From an uncultured Bacteroidales bacterium (GTDB lineage: Bacteria; Bacteroidota; Bacteroidia; Bacteroidales; FEN-979), in NCBI GenBank assembly GCA_903915465.1, contig CAIWTA010000257.1:1-38878 (forward strand): a DNA stretch of 38,878 nt, read 5' to 3'. Below the pieces are notes generated by a model, which was not told the DNA's origin, did not search any database, and saw only the letters and a list, made by a program, of their open reading frames with translations. The position numbers and the translations under genes were made by a program. This document shows, in pieces, positions 16,645-26,275 of this stretch (position 1 is its first letter; every line of letters starts with the position of its first letter).

Positions 16645-17112
16645 ATGGTCATGACAAATCTCCACGGTGAGTTTGAATGCAGGATTGACGAAAAAGGCCG
16701 GATTATTATTCCGGCCGGGCTCATGAAGCAGATATCACCCAAAGCCCAGGATAAGTTTATGATAAACCGGGGGTTTGAGGGATGCTTAAATCTTTTTCCT
16801 ATGAATGAATGGGAAACGGAGAGCGAAAAGGTAAATCAACTCAACCAATACATTATTGAAAACAGGGTTTTCATCCGGAACTTCAACAAAGGAGCAACGG
16901 AGGTGACATTAGACGGAAGCAATCGGATCCTTATTCCGAAATTATTGCTGGATCACGCCCATGTTGAGAAAGATGTGATCCTCACAGCGTTTTCCAACAG
17001 GATTGAGGTTTGGGCAAAACAGGAATATGATAAGCATGTTGATTTGACGGAAGAAGAATATGCAAAACTTGGAGAAAAAGTAATGGGAGATCCACCAAAA
17101 ACACAAAACTAG
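16645..17112 (+). CDS. mraZ: MraZ transcriptional regulator
   Basis: 155 residues, the usual length for the family. It holds two SpoVT/AbrB-type half-sites: FECRIDEKGRIIIPAGL near residues 10-27 and ATEVTLDGSNRILIPKLLL near 90-108, each with the conserved D-x-x-x-R-[I]-x-[IL]-P pattern. MraZ is a ring-forming DNA-binding protein that controls the dcw operon it heads. Three TGG-containing boxes at 10-bp spacing just upstream are the expected binding site. ATG 16645 and ATG 16651 are both possible starts. rsmH begins two bases after the stop. Confidence 0.95.
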   Translation: MVMTNLHGEFECRIDEKGRIIIPAGLMKQISPKAQDKFMINRGFEGCLNLFPMNEWETESEKVNQLNQYIIENRVFIRNFNKGATEVTLDGSNRILIPKLLLDHAHVEKDVILTAFSNRIEVWAKQEYDKHVDLTEEEYAKLGEKVMGDPPKTQN

Positions 17113-17113
17113 A

Positions 17114-18010
17114 ATGGTATTTCACAGGAGTGTTCTTCTGAAAGAAAGCATCGAAGCACTACTTCTCCAGCCTGGAGGAACATATGTAGACGCAACTTAT
17201 GGAGGAGGAGGACATTCAAAGGAGATTCTTGAAAAATTAACAGATGGGAAATTATTTGCATTTGACCAGGATGAGGATGCCATGAAAAACAAAGTGGAAG
17301 ATTCGCGGCTTATCATGATTCATCAAAACTTTATATACCTTAAAAATTTTCTGAAACTTTATAAAGCTGTTCCTGTAAATGGCATCTTAGCCGACCTTGG
17401 TATTTCCTCTCACCAGATTGATGTTCCTGAACGTGGCTTTTCAACCCGGTTTGAAGGTTTGCTCGACATGCGCATGGATACAAAGCGAAAATTGATGGCC
17501 AAAGATGTGTTGAAGGATTATGGTGAAGAGCAATTGTGCTGGTTGTTCAGGGAATATGGTGAAATCAGGAATGCAAAGAAAGTTGCCAAAACTATAGTAG
17601 AAAAGAGAAAATCTACACCTCTTCAAACGACAACGGAGCTGAAAGAAATTCTTCAACCACTTAGTGAAAGGGGTAAAGAGAATAAATTTTTTGCTCAGGT
17701 GTTTCAGGCTTTACGGATAGAAGTGAACCAGGAGTTGGAAGCCCTCAGGGAGTTCCTTGAGCAGAGTACCGACGTGTTAAAAAAAGGCGGGAGATTGGTA
17801 GTGATATCCTATCATTCGTTGGAGGATAAATTAGTAAAGAATTATTTCCGTGCAGGAAACTTTGAGGGGGAGATCAAAAAAGACTTTTATGGGAATCCAC
17901 TGGTACCATTAAGGGTTGTGACCCGTAAAGCAATTGCTCCGGGAGCTGACGAAATTCTTGAAAACAGCAGAGCCCGCAGCGCACGTATGAGAATTGCAGA
18001 AAAATGCTAA
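17114..18010 (+). CDS. rsmH: 16S rRNA (cytosine(1402)-N(4))-methyltransferase RsmH
   Basis: 298 residues, normal length. It opens with FHRSVLLKESIEALLLQPGG, and the SAM-binding loop is YVDATYGGGGHSKEIL. Further RsmH/MraW signatures are ADLGISSHQIDVPERGFS, RFEGLLDMRMD, FFAQVFQALRIEVNQEL, VISYHSLEDKLVKN and the C-terminal NSRARSARMRIAE. It methylates C1402 of 16S rRNA in the decoding centre. It is the second dcw gene and overlaps ftsL by seven bases (ATG 18004, stop 18008-18010). Confidence 0.96.
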   Translation: MVFHRSVLLKESIEALLLQPGGTYVDATYGGGGHSKEILEKLTDGKLFAFDQDEDAMKNKVEDSRLIMIHQNFIYLKNFLKLYKAVPVNGILADLGISSHQIDVPERGFSTRFEGLLDMRMDTKRKLMAKDVLKDYGEEQLCWLFREYGEIRNAKKVAKTIVEKRKSTPLQTTTELKEILQPLSERGKENKFFAQVFQALRIEVNQELEALREFLEQSTDVLKKGGRLVVISYHSLEDKLVKNYFRAGNFEGEIKKDFYGNPLVPLRVVTRKAIAPGADEILENSRARSARMRIAEKC

Positions 18011-18441
18011 GAATGGAAGACCAGAGAAATGAGGTTCCACAAGATCCCGGAAAGAACGAATTGCTTCCTGTTAAAAAACATAAACGGATAAGCAAATCGG
18101 TTTCTCAATTCCTTGGAGGAGAGTATCTCTCCCAAAAGACTGTCATGAACAACCTTTTCTTTCTGGTTTATCTGGCGATTCTTGCAATGCTTTACATCGG
18201 GAACACCTATTATGCAGAAAAGACATTCAAAGACATTGAAAAAATTAAAAATGAGCTGAAGGAGTATCATTCCCAATACATTACTGCCAAATCTGCATTA
18301 ATGTTCTATTCGCAGCAATCCGAAATTGCTAAACGTGCAAGCACATACGGATTGAAGGTAACAACGCTTCCGCCATACAAAATCTTTTATACAAAATCAT
18401 CCATCAGATCTGAAACCGGTACGCTTCAAAAGAGCCCATGA
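18004..18441 (+). CDS. ftsL: FtsL-like divisome protein
   Basis: 145 residues. A basic cytoplasmic N-terminus (KKHKRISKSVSQFLGGEYL) precedes one transmembrane helix (about 45-65, NNLFFLVYLAILAMLYIG) and a periplasmic coiled coil (FKDIEKIKNELKEYHSQYI). This is the FtsL layout in the longer Bacteroidota form. It joins FtsQ and an FtsB-like partner to activate FtsI/FtsW at the septum. Sequence identity within FtsL is low, so the call rests on topology and its place between rsmH and ftsI. ATG 18013 (MEDQRNE) is an alternative start. Its TGA overlaps the ftsI ATG as ATGA. Confidence 0.85.
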   Translation: MLRMEDQRNEVPQDPGKNELLPVKKHKRISKSVSQFLGGEYLSQKTVMNNLFFLVYLAILAMLYIGNTYYAEKTFKDIEKIKNELKEYHSQYITAKSALMFYSQQSEIAKRASTYGLKVTTLPPYKIFYTKSSIRSETGTLQKSP

Positions 18442-20579
18442 AAGATATCAGAAAAGATATTTTATTAAGAGTCTATATCGTGTATGTTGCGATTCTGATT
18501 TTTGGTCTTATCATCATCGCGAAGGCTGTTTCTATTCTGATATTTGAGAAGGATGAGTTGGAAGCCAAAGCCCAAAAACAGGAAATCAGGATTTTTGATA
18601 TTGAGGCAATCCGTGGAAACATCTGTTCCGATGATGGTACCTTAATTGCTACTTCAGTTCCCATTTTTGATATCAGGATGGATGTATGTTCAGAGCTGAT
18701 CAGCGAAGATTTTTTTAAGGAAAATGTTGATTCTCTTTCAACCTGCCTCTCTGGCCTGTTTAGAGATAAAAAACCTTCTGAATACAAAACCATTCTATGG
18801 GAAGCAAGGCGAAACGGTGATAGATTCCTGATGGTGAAGCGGGATATTACCTATCCTGAGCTGAAAAAAATGCGAAAATTTCCGATTTTCCGCCTTGGCA
18901 AGTACAAGGGGGGAATGATCGTAATTGCACAACATCATCGGGAGCTTCCATTTAAGGATCTTGCCAAGCGCACCATTGGCTACGAAAGCACAGAGTCGCC
19001 CAACAAAATATTTGTAGGGTTGGAAGGGTCTTTCAGTAAAAACCTGCTGGGGAGCAATGGGAAAAGATTGGAAAGACGGATTGGTGGCGCTGCATGGATC
19101 CCGGTAGATGTTGAAAACCAGGTAGAGCCCCAGAATGGCCAGGACGTCATTACAACCCTCGATATCAACTTACAGGATCTCGCAGAATCTGCATTGCGGA
19201 AAGAACTTATCCTCGACAGTGCAGATCACGGGTGTGCCATCGTTATGGAGGTCAAGACTGGCTATATCAAAGCCATCGCGAACCTCGGAAAAAGTCCGGA
19301 AGGAGATTATAAGGAGACCTATAATTATGCTATCGGGGAAAGCACTGAACCTGGATCTGTCTTTAAATTGGCCTCTTTCCTTGTTGCGCTGGAAGATGGA
19401 AAAATTACACTGGATATGCCTGTCAACCTGGGGAATGGCTCTGTAAACTATCATGGCAGAACGATGACAGATGCGCATAAACTTACAGGAACCATCCTGG
19501 CAAGTCAGGTATTTGAGAAATCCTCCAATGTCGGCACTTCGAAGATCATTTATAATGCTTACGCAGATGAACCCCAGAAATATATTGACGGACTTTACAG
19601 GTTATCTATAAATAAACTGTTGAATCTGCAGGTTGGAGGAGAAGGAAGACCTTACATAAAAAGCACAAATGATAAATGGTGGTCAGCAGTCTCTTTGCCT
19701 TGGATGTCAATTGGTTATGAAGTGGCTCTGACTCCTTTACAAACACTGACTTTGTACAACGCTGTTGCGAACAACGGGAAAATGGTGAAACCGCTATTTG
19801 TGAAGGAAATCAGGAAAAACGGGCAGGTTGTTGAGACTTTTCAACCAATAGTCATTAATCCAAGCATTTGCTCCCCTGCAACAATTGCAAAAGCTCATCT
19901 TTTACTGGAAGGAGTTGTCGAAAGAGGAACAGGTGCATTCCTGAAAAACCCATTTTATAAAATAGCCGGGAAAACGGGCACAGCTCAGATCGCTCAGAAT
20001 AATCGCGGGTATTCTGCAAAGACTAAACATGTGAAATATAAAGGAACTTTTGTCGGCTATTTTCCGGCAGACAATCCACGATATTCCTGCATCATTGTAA
20101 TTAATAATCCTTCAAAAGGAAAGTATTACGGAGGTGCTGTTGCCGGGCCTGTTTTTAAAGAAATAGCCAACAGGATCTACGCTAATCTTGGAGATATTGC
20201 TTATCCTCCTCCACGAGATACAACGCCTGGAGCTGGAATTCCATATGCCAATGCCGGAATGCAAAAAGATATAGAAGAAGTTTATTCGTCGCTTAATATT
20301 TCAGTAAAATCTGTGCGAAAAAATGCCATCTGGGCACATCCGGTCCCGGATACCACTTTTGTGAGCCTCATTCCTGAAACAGTAATCAAAGGACGGATGC
20401 CGGATGTTACAGGAATGGGAATAAAGGATGCGGTGTTCCTTTTGGAAGAAAATGGAATGAAAGTTATGGTGAACGGCAAGGGCAGTGTAATCAAACAATC
20501 CATTCCTGCCGGAATTTTGTATTCACCTGGAACCATTGTTGCCCTTGATCTGGCGATTAAAACAGAAAAACATAAATGA
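18438..20579 (+). CDS. ftsI: Septal peptidoglycan transpeptidase FtsI (PBP3 class B) with PASTA domain
   Basis: 713 residues. One N-terminal membrane helix (about 8-32) is followed by the PBP dimerisation domain (RGNICSDDGTLIATSVPIFD) and a transpeptidase domain with all three active-site motifs: S307-V-F-K310, S362-S-N364 and K512-T-G. The C-terminal 65 residues (GRMPDVTGMGIKDAVFLLEE) form one PASTA domain, which is common in Bacteroidota FtsI and absent from E. coli FtsI. It cross-links septal peptidoglycan made by FtsW. Start and stop overlap ftsL and murE by four bases each (ATGA), supporting tight coupling. Confidence 0.95.
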   Translation: MKDIRKDILLRVYIVYVAILIFGLIIIAKAVSILIFEKDELEAKAQKQEIRIFDIEAIRGNICSDDGTLIATSVPIFDIRMDVCSELISEDFFKENVDSLSTCLSGLFRDKKPSEYKTILWEARRNGDRFLMVKRDITYPELKKMRKFPIFRLGKYKGGMIVIAQHHRELPFKDLAKRTIGYESTESPNKIFVGLEGSFSKNLLGSNGKRLERRIGGAAWIPVDVENQVEPQNGQDVITTLDINLQDLAESALRKELILDSADHGCAIVMEVKTGYIKAIANLGKSPEGDYKETYNYAIGESTEPGSVFKLASFLVALEDGKITLDMPVNLGNGSVNYHGRTMTDAHKLTGTILASQVFEKSSNVGTSKIIYNAYADEPQKYIDGLYRLSINKLLNLQVGGEGRPYIKSTNDKWWSAVSLPWMSIGYEVALTPLQTLTLYNAVANNGKMVKPLFVKEIRKNGQVVETFQPIVINPSICSPATIAKAHLLLEGVVERGTGAFLKNPFYKIAGKTGTAQIAQNNRGYSAKTKHVKYKGTFVGYFPADNPRYSCIIVINNPSKGKYYGGAVAGPVFKEIANRIYANLGDIAYPPPRDTTPGAGIPYANAGMQKDIEEVYSSLNISVKSVRKNAIWAHPVPDTTFVSLIPETVIKGRMPDVTGMGIKDAVFLLEENGMKVMVNGKGSVIKQSIPAGILYSPGTIVALDLAIKTEKHK

Positions 20580-22039
20580 AATACTTAAGGGACTTACTAT
20601 CTACTCAAGCGGAAGTGATCGATATCATCGGCCCTACGGAAATTGAGATAAAGTCCATTGAATTGGATTCCAGGAAGGTATTCCACGGATCTTTGTTTTT
20701 TGCCATGAAAGGAATCTCTGCTGATGGCCATGAATTCATTGACCAGGCAATTAAGAACGGCGCAATTGCTATTGCTTGCGAACACTTACCTGAACATCTC
20801 ACAGAATCTGTAACCTACCTGCTGGTCAAACATAGTAGTTCCGCATTAGGAATTATGGCTTCGGAATTCTATGATAATCCATCCTCAAAACTAAAACTGG
20901 TGGGTGTCACCGGAACAAATGGGAAAACTACAACTGTCAATCTTCTATATCAGGTATTCCGGGGATTGGGAATTAAGACCGGGCTGCTTTCGACAATTGT
21001 CAACAGGATTGATGAAGAATCAGTCCCTTCCACACATACAACGCCGGATCCTATCCAGATCAATGAGTTGCTGGCAAGGATGGTTGCCGTGGGATGCCAA
21101 TATTGCTTCATGGAAGTCAGCTCCCATGCGGTAACCCAAAACAGGATCCTCGGATTGTGCTTTAAAGGAGGCATCTTCACAAACCTGACCCATGATCATC
21201 TCGATTATCATGGCACATTTGATGCTTACCTGAAAGCCAAAAAACAATTTTTCGATAACCTTCCGGATGATGCATTTGCAATAGTCAATAAAGACGACCG
21301 GAACGGAATAGTCATGGTACAAAATACCAAAGCACAAGTTTATTCATACAGCCTTCGGTCACTTGCTGATTTCCACTGCCGGATTGTTGAAAATCAGTTC
21401 CAGGGACTCCAATTGAACCTGGATGGAAAAGATTGCTGGTTTAGGCTTATCGGTGTTTTCAACGCATATAATCTGCTCGTGGTTTACAGTGTCGCACAAT
21501 TACTGGGGCAAGACAAGGATCAAACCCTCACCATACTTAGCAGCCTTGAACCGGTTGATGGCAGATTCAATACTGTGTATTCTCCCGGTGGTATAACCGC
21601 AATTGTTGATTATGCGCATACTCCGGATGCTTTGCAAAATGTGTTGGAAACAATCCAGTCAATCCGGACCCACAAAGAGCAGTTGATCACCGTAGTTGGT
21701 GCAGGAGGAAACCGGGATTCAGCAAAGAGACCAATCATGGCGCAGATCGCAAGCAGGTTGAGCGACAGGGTAATTCTTACATCGGATAATCCGCGTTTTG
21801 AAGAGCCGGAAAAAATTCTGGATGACATGAAAAAAGGAATAGAATCCCAAAACACCAGTAAAGTTCTTGTCATTCAGAATAGGGAAGAGGCCATCAAGAC
21901 AGCTTATGCCCTGGCAAAACCAGGAGATATACTGTTGGTGGCCGGAAAAGGTCACGAAACGTATCAGGAGATCAAAGGAGTGAAGTATCCATTTGATGAT
22001 AAAAAAATAGTAAGGAATATAATGAACAGCGAACAATGA
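20576..22039 (+). CDS. murE: UDP-MurNAc-tripeptide ligase MurE (meso-DAP type)
   Basis: 487 residues, full length. The N-terminal UDP-substrate domain (IELDSRKVFHGSLFFAM) is followed by the ATP loop GVTGTNGKTTT (110-120, K117) and HTTPDPIQINELLARM. MEVSSHAVTQNR and FTNLTHDHLDYHGTFDAYL follow. The C-terminal domain has YAHTPDALQNVLE and VVGAGGNRDSAKRP. DNPR at 404-407 is the motif that selects meso-diaminopimelate rather than lysine, so the peptidoglycan is predicted to be DAP type. It adds the third stem residue in the cytoplasm. ATGA overlap with ftsI; mraY follows after 41 bases. Confidence 0.97.
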   Translation: MKYLRDLLSTQAEVIDIIGPTEIEIKSIELDSRKVFHGSLFFAMKGISADGHEFIDQAIKNGAIAIACEHLPEHLTESVTYLLVKHSSSALGIMASEFYDNPSSKLKLVGVTGTNGKTTTVNLLYQVFRGLGIKTGLLSTIVNRIDEESVPSTHTTPDPIQINELLARMVAVGCQYCFMEVSSHAVTQNRILGLCFKGGIFTNLTHDHLDYHGTFDAYLKAKKQFFDNLPDDAFAIVNKDDRNGIVMVQNTKAQVYSYSLRSLADFHCRIVENQFQGLQLNLDGKDCWFRLIGVFNAYNLLVVYSVAQLLGQDKDQTLTILSSLEPVDGRFNTVYSPGGITAIVDYAHTPDALQNVLETIQSIRTHKEQLITVVGAGGNRDSAKRPIMAQIASRLSDRVILTSDNPRFEEPEKILDDMKKGIESQNTSKVLVIQNREEAIKTAYALAKPGDILLVAGKGHETYQEIKGVKYPFDDKKIVRNIMNSEQ

Positions 22040-22080
22040 ACAATAAATATTTACCACTTATAAAAACATAACCGGTACCT

Positions 22081-23334
22081 ATGTTTTACTATCTGTTTAT
22101 TTGGTTGCATGAATCCTTTAATTTCCCCGGCGCAGGGGTTTTTCAATACATTTCCTTCAGGGCAGCCATGGCCTTGATTACATCGCTGTTTATTTCGATG
22201 ATCATTGGAAAACGTTTGATTGGCTTCCTGAAGAAAAAGCAAGTCGGAGAGTCGATTCGGGATCTTGGTCTGGAGGGTCAGCAACAGAAACAGGGAACAC
22301 CCACAATGGGCGGATTGATAATCCTGGCTGCTATTCTGATCCCGACTTTGGTTTTTGCCAAACTTCATAATATTTATATCATTCTGATCCTTGTGTCGAC
22401 ATTTTGGCTTGGGCTTATCGGGTTTCTTGATGATTATATCAAGGTTTTCAAGAAAGATAAAAAAGGCCTTGCGGGAAAATTCAAAGTGATGGGTCAGATT
22501 GGGCTTGGTTTGATCGTAGGATTAACCATGTATTTCAGCCACGACATCGTGATCCGCGAAAAAACCAGCCGACAGGCATATGTTCCACCATCTGAGCTTT
22601 TTAATGTTGAGAGTAATGCCGAAAGGGCAAAGATGTACACCAAAGTTCCCGTCAAATCAACAAAGACAACTATTCCTTTTCTTAAAAATAATGAATTCGA
22701 CTACTCCGTGATATTATCATGGGTTGGCGATGGTTACAAAAAATGGACATTCCTGGTTTTTATCCCGATCATCATTTTCATCATCATCGCAGTTTCCAAT
22801 GGTGCGAATCTGACGGACGGGTTAGATGGCCTTGCCACCGGAAGTTCAGCTATCATCGGGCTGACCTTGGGGGTTCTTGCTTATGTTTCTGGAAACATCG
22901 TCTTTGCGAATTACCTTAACATCATGTATATCCCCAACACCGGGGAACTCGCCATTTATATCAGTGCTTTTGTCGGTGCGTGCATCGGATTTCTCTGGTA
23001 CAACTCCTATCCCGCTCAGGTTTTTATGGGAGATACAGGCAGTCTTGCTTTGGGAGGAGTAATTGCAGTATTCGCGGTACTTATCAGGAAAGAGATCCTT
23101 ATCCCCATATTTTGTGGGGTTTTCCTCGTTGAGAACCTCTCGGTTGTATTACAGGTAACATTCTTTAAATATACGAAAAGAAGATTCGGAACAGGTAAAA
23201 GAATTTTCCTTATGTCCCCCTTACATCACCATTTCCAAATGAAAGGGTACCATGAGTCCAAGATCGTCCTCCGTTTTTTTATTATAGGAATCATGCTTGC
23301 AGTACTGACCATTGTTACTTTGAAACTCAGATAA
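22081..23334 (+). CDS. mraY: Phospho-MurNAc-pentapeptide transferase MraY
   Basis: 417 residues, about 10 membrane helices, somewhat longer than the 360-residue E. coli enzyme, as is usual in Bacteroidota. Family motifs are [35 protein letters not shown] (catalytic Asp pair), [34 protein letters not shown] and the cytoplasmic loop [13 protein letters not shown]. The insert between helices near residues 155-205 is polar and accounts for much of the extra length. It makes lipid I at the inner membrane by moving phospho-MurNAc-pentapeptide to undecaprenyl phosphate. The truncated murD begins five bases after its stop. Confidence 0.97.
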   Translation: MFYYLFIWLHESFNFPGAGVFQYISFRAAMALITSLFISMIIGKRLIGFLKKKQVGESIRDLGLEGQQQKQGTPTMGGLIILAAILIPTLVFAKLHNIYIILILVSTFWLGLIGFLDDYIKVFKKDKKGLAGKFKVMGQIGLGLIVGLTMYFSHDIVIREKTSRQAYVPPSELFNVESNAERAKMYTKVPVKSTKTTIPFLKNNEFDYSVILSWVGDGYKKWTFLVFIPIIIFIIIAVSNGANLTDGLDGLATGSSAIIGLTLGVLAYVSGNIVFANYLNIMYIPNTGELAIYISAFVGACIGFLWYNSYPAQVFMGDTGSLALGGVIAVFAVLIRKEILIPIFCGVFLVENLSVVLQVTFFKYTKRRFGTGKRIFLMSPLHHHFQMKGYHESKIVLRFFIIGIMLAVLTIVTLKLR

Positions 23335-23339
23335 AATCT

Positions 23340-23939
23340 ATGAAACAACTGATGAATCGCAAGATCAATTTTCCAATCAAAAATCCGGCAATGACAATGG
23401 AGGCATTGGCATTACAGGGACAAAGCAGCATCCATGGCACCTTGGCTTCAAGTATTGGAGCACGCGTCAAAGATCTGAGGAAATCTTTGATTAAGGAATG
23501 CTTCTCGCATCTGGAGAACACAGAGCACCGTATGGAATATGTGGCAAATGTGCATGGAATCGAATTCATCAACGATTCAAAAGCAACGAATATCAATGCC
23601 ACCTGGTATTCTTTGGGAAGCATGACAAAACCTGTGATCTGGATTGCAGGCGGAGTAAATATGGGAAACGATTTTAAAATCCTGAAATCACTGATCCGCG
23701 ATAAAGTAAAAGCAATTGTGTGTCTCGGAAAGGATTGCAGCAAACTTCATAAAGCATTTACCGATCTTGGCAAACCTTTCGCAGAAACACATAATATGAT
23801 CGAAGCGGTTGAACTCGCGCGCTTTGCAGGAAATGATGGCGATGTAGTACTGTTTTCACCTGCCTGCGCCAGCTTTGACCTTTACAAAGATTTTGAAGAA
23901 AGGGGAAACGCATTCCGTGAAGTCGTGAAAAATCTTTAA
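23340..23939 (+). CDS. murD: Truncated MurD: C-terminal ligase domain only
   Basis: 199 residues, where MurD is normally about 440-450. From residue about 12 the sequence follows MurD from the end of its central domain (MTMEALALQGQSSIHGTLAS) through the complete C-terminal domain: EHRMEYVANVHG, NDSKATN at 78-84, WIAGGVNMGNDF and SPACASFD at 173-180. The N-terminal UDP-binding domain and nearly all of the ATPase domain, including the GTNGKTT loop and the catalytic Glu/His region, are missing, a loss of about 250 residues. The reading frame is intact, with an ATG five bases after mraY and ftsW 11 bases downstream, so this is a clean in-frame loss, not a frameshift. Alone it cannot ligate D-glutamate. 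A complete copy elsewhere, a split enzyme, or a deletion or assembly fault in this sequence are the options. Confidence 0.9.
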   Translation: MKQLMNRKINFPIKNPAMTMEALALQGQSSIHGTLASSIGARVKDLRKSLIKECFSHLENTEHRMEYVANVHGIEFINDSKATNINATWYSLGSMTKPVIWIAGGVNMGNDFKILKSLIRDKVKAIVCLGKDCSKLHKAFTDLGKPFAETHNMIEAVELARFAGNDGDVVLFSPACASFDLYKDFEERGNAFREVVKNL

Positions 23940-23950
23940 CCAAAGGAAAT

Positions 23951-25147
23951 ATGCTGCGCTTTCTAAAAAACATCAAAGGAGATAAGGTCATCTGGGTGAT
24001 CGTTCTCTTTCTTTGCATTTTTTCATTGTTGGCAGTGTACAGCAGTACAGGAACATTGGCATACAGAAAACAAGGTGGAAATACAGAATACTACGTGATT
24101 AAGCATTTCGTTATTCTTTTTCTTGGTTTTATTCTGATGTATTTTACGCATCGGGTCAAATACACCTACTTTTCCCAGATATCACAGGTTGGTTTGATTT
24201 TAAGTCTTCCCCTGTTGGTAATGACCTTTATTTCAGGTACTAGCCTGAACGAAGCAAACCGTTGGCTTACTGTACCTATCATCAATCTTACTTTTCAAAG
24301 TTCAGATGTTGCCAAATTATTCCTTATCATGTATCTTGCCCATGTATTGAGCAAAAAACAGGAAGAGATAAAAAACTTCCGCTCAGGATTTTTACCTGTG
24401 ATTGTACCGGTGATCGTGGTTTGTGCATTGATTTTGCCGGCAAACTTCTCTACTGCAGCTATCTTATTTGTTACCTGCCTCGTGCTCATGTTTATTGGCA
24501 GAATCAACCTGAAATACATTTTCTCTCTTATTGGTCTTGGATTGGTAGCAATTGTTTTGATCTTCACGCTGGGGAAAGCCGTTCCGGACTTATTTCCCAG
24601 AGGGGAAACATGGATCAATCGCGTGGATCACTTTATGGAGAAAGACAAAGCTGATCCGGATGCCAATTACCAGGTAGAACAGGCAAAAATTGCCATTGTT
24701 TCGGGAGGGATCCTTGGTAAATCGCCGGGAAAAAGCACACAACGAAACTTTCTTCCACACCCTTATTCGGATTTTATTTTTGCTATTATTATAGAAGAAT
24801 ATGGGATAATAGGTGGCGGATTTGTCGTACTTCTTTACTGTATCCTGTTTTTCCGCGTTGTGAAGATAACAACCAAATGTCAGGGAAACTTTGGTGCTTT
24901 TCTTGCAATCGGAACCGGTTTTAGCTTGGTTTTTCAGGCAATGATCAACATGGCGGTGGCAGTTCATCTTTTTCCCGTAACCGGACAACCTCTCCCATTG
25001 ATCAGTATGGGAGGAACATCTATTTGGTTTACGAGCATTGCGATTGGCATAATTCTGAGTGTGAGCAGGAAAATTGAGATCGAAACAAAAGATGGCACGG
25101 AAATAGAAGTATTGACGAAGCAACCGGCACTTCAGGGTGCAAATTAA
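23951..25147 (+). CDS. ftsW: SEDS peptidoglycan glycosyltransferase FtsW
   Basis: 398 residues with about 10 membrane helices. SEDS-family landmarks are LLAVYSSTG in the first helix, NEANRWLTVP, FQSSDVAKLFLIMYLA, PANFSTAAILF, QVEQAKIAIVSGGILGKSPGK, PHPYSDFIFAIIIEEYG and the C-terminal TGQPLPLISMGGTS. FtsW polymerises lipid II at the septum together with FtsI. The order murD-ftsW-murG is standard. The C-terminal tail after SVSRKIE is short and polar. murG starts 21 bases downstream at ATG 25169. Confidence 0.96.
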   Translation: MLRFLKNIKGDKVIWVIVLFLCIFSLLAVYSSTGTLAYRKQGGNTEYYVIKHFVILFLGFILMYFTHRVKYTYFSQISQVGLILSLPLLVMTFISGTSLNEANRWLTVPIINLTFQSSDVAKLFLIMYLAHVLSKKQEEIKNFRSGFLPVIVPVIVVCALILPANFSTAAILFVTCLVLMFIGRINLKYIFSLIGLGLVAIVLIFTLGKAVPDLFPRGETWINRVDHFMEKDKADPDANYQVEQAKIAIVSGGILGKSPGKSTQRNFLPHPYSDFIFAIIIEEYGIIGGGFVVLLYCILFFRVVKITTKCQGNFGAFLAIGTGFSLVFQAMINMAVAVHLFPVTGQPLPLISMGGTSIWFTSIAIGIILSVSRKIEIETKDGTEIEVLTKQPALQGAN

Positions 25148-25168
25148 CAACCTTTGTTAAGGCTACAA

Positions 25169-26275
25169 ATGATAAAAGTTATTATTGGCGGAGGTGGATC
25201 TGGAGGACATGTGTTTCCGGCAATCGCTATTGCGAATGCAATAACAAAAATTGCACCGGATGCTGAGATTCTATTCATTGGCGCTAAAGGAAAGTTAGAA
25301 ATGGAAAAAGTCCCTGCAGCAGGGTATCAAATCGAGGGGCTGAATATCAGCGGGTTCCAGCGAAGTTTAACAATAAAGAACCTGAGTTTTCCATGCAAGG
25401 TTTTGTCCAGTCTGATTCGTGCCAATCAAATTATCAAACAATTCAAACCAGATGTTGTGATTGGTGTGGGTGGATATGCAAGTGGCCCTGCCTTGCGTAT
25501 CGCTGCTTGGAAAAAAATTCCGACCCTTATTCAGGAACAAAATTCTTATCCTGGAATTACCAATAAACTATTGGGGAAAAAAGCAACAAAAGTGTGCGTA
25601 GCTTACGAAGGAATGAAAAGATTTTTTCCTGAAGAGAAAATAACCTTAACGGGAAATCCTGTTCGCCGGGATATAGTGCTGAATCCCAATAAACGAGAAG
25701 AAGCTATCAGTTTCTTTGGTCTTCGGAAAGATAAGAAGACTGTACTTGTGCTTGGTGGTAGCCTTGGTGCCGGTACAATAAATGCAAGCGTAAGTCAGTG
25801 TCTTGAACAAAATATTACCGACAAAGGGTTGCAGTTTATCTGGCAAACGGGGAAATATTATTATGATGAAATTAATTCGAAGAAGGATATTATTTCTAAT
25901 CCGGATGTCAGACTTTACTCATTTATCGAACGTATGGACCTTGCCTATAATGCCGCCGATCTGGTCATTTCAAGGGCCGGAGCGATTGCTATTTCGGAAT
26001 TGTGCATCATTGGAAAACCCGCGATTCTGATACCTTCACCAAATGTCGCCGAAGATCATCAAACCAAAAATGCACAGGCATTGTTGAATCAAAATGCTGC
26101 AATACTTCTCCCGGATTCGCAAGCGAAAGAAAAGCTGTTTCAAACGCTTCTCTCATTAGCAGAAGACAAAGATATGCAGATCCGGTTGATGGAAAATATC
26201 AGAACAATGGCGATTCCTGATGCTGCTGAACGAATTGCTGAAGAAGCACTCAAAATGATAAAGCAAAAATGTTAA
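25169..26275 (+). CDS. murG: Lipid II synthase MurG (GlcNAc transferase)
   Basis: 368 residues from ATG 25169 (MIKVIIGGGG). The open frame extends to a TTG at 25154, but ATG 25169 gives the standard N-terminus. GT28-family landmarks are GGGGSGGHVFPAIAIANAI, the second glycine loop GVGGYASGPALRIAAW, PTLIQEQNSYPGITN and TGNPVRRDI. The C-terminal UDP-GlcNAc site has LVLGGSLGAGTINASV, FIERMDLAYNAADLVISRAG and a PNVAEDHQTKNA stretch. It adds GlcNAc to lipid I on the cytoplasmic face. Its stop overlaps the murC ATG by seven bases. Confidence 0.97.
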   Translation: MIKVIIGGGGSGGHVFPAIAIANAITKIAPDAEILFIGAKGKLEMEKVPAAGYQIEGLNISGFQRSLTIKNLSFPCKVLSSLIRANQIIKQFKPDVVIGVGGYASGPALRIAAWKKIPTLIQEQNSYPGITNKLLGKKATKVCVAYEGMKRFFPEEKITLTGNPVRRDIVLNPNKREEAISFFGLRKDKKTVLVLGGSLGAGTINASVSQCLEQNITDKGLQFIWQTGKYYYDEINSKKDIISNPDVRLYSFIERMDLAYNAADLVISRAGAIAISELCIIGKPAILIPSPNVAEDHQTKNAQALLNQNAAILLPDSQAKEKLFQTLLSLAEDKDMQIRLMENIRTMAIPDAAERIAEEALKMIKQKC

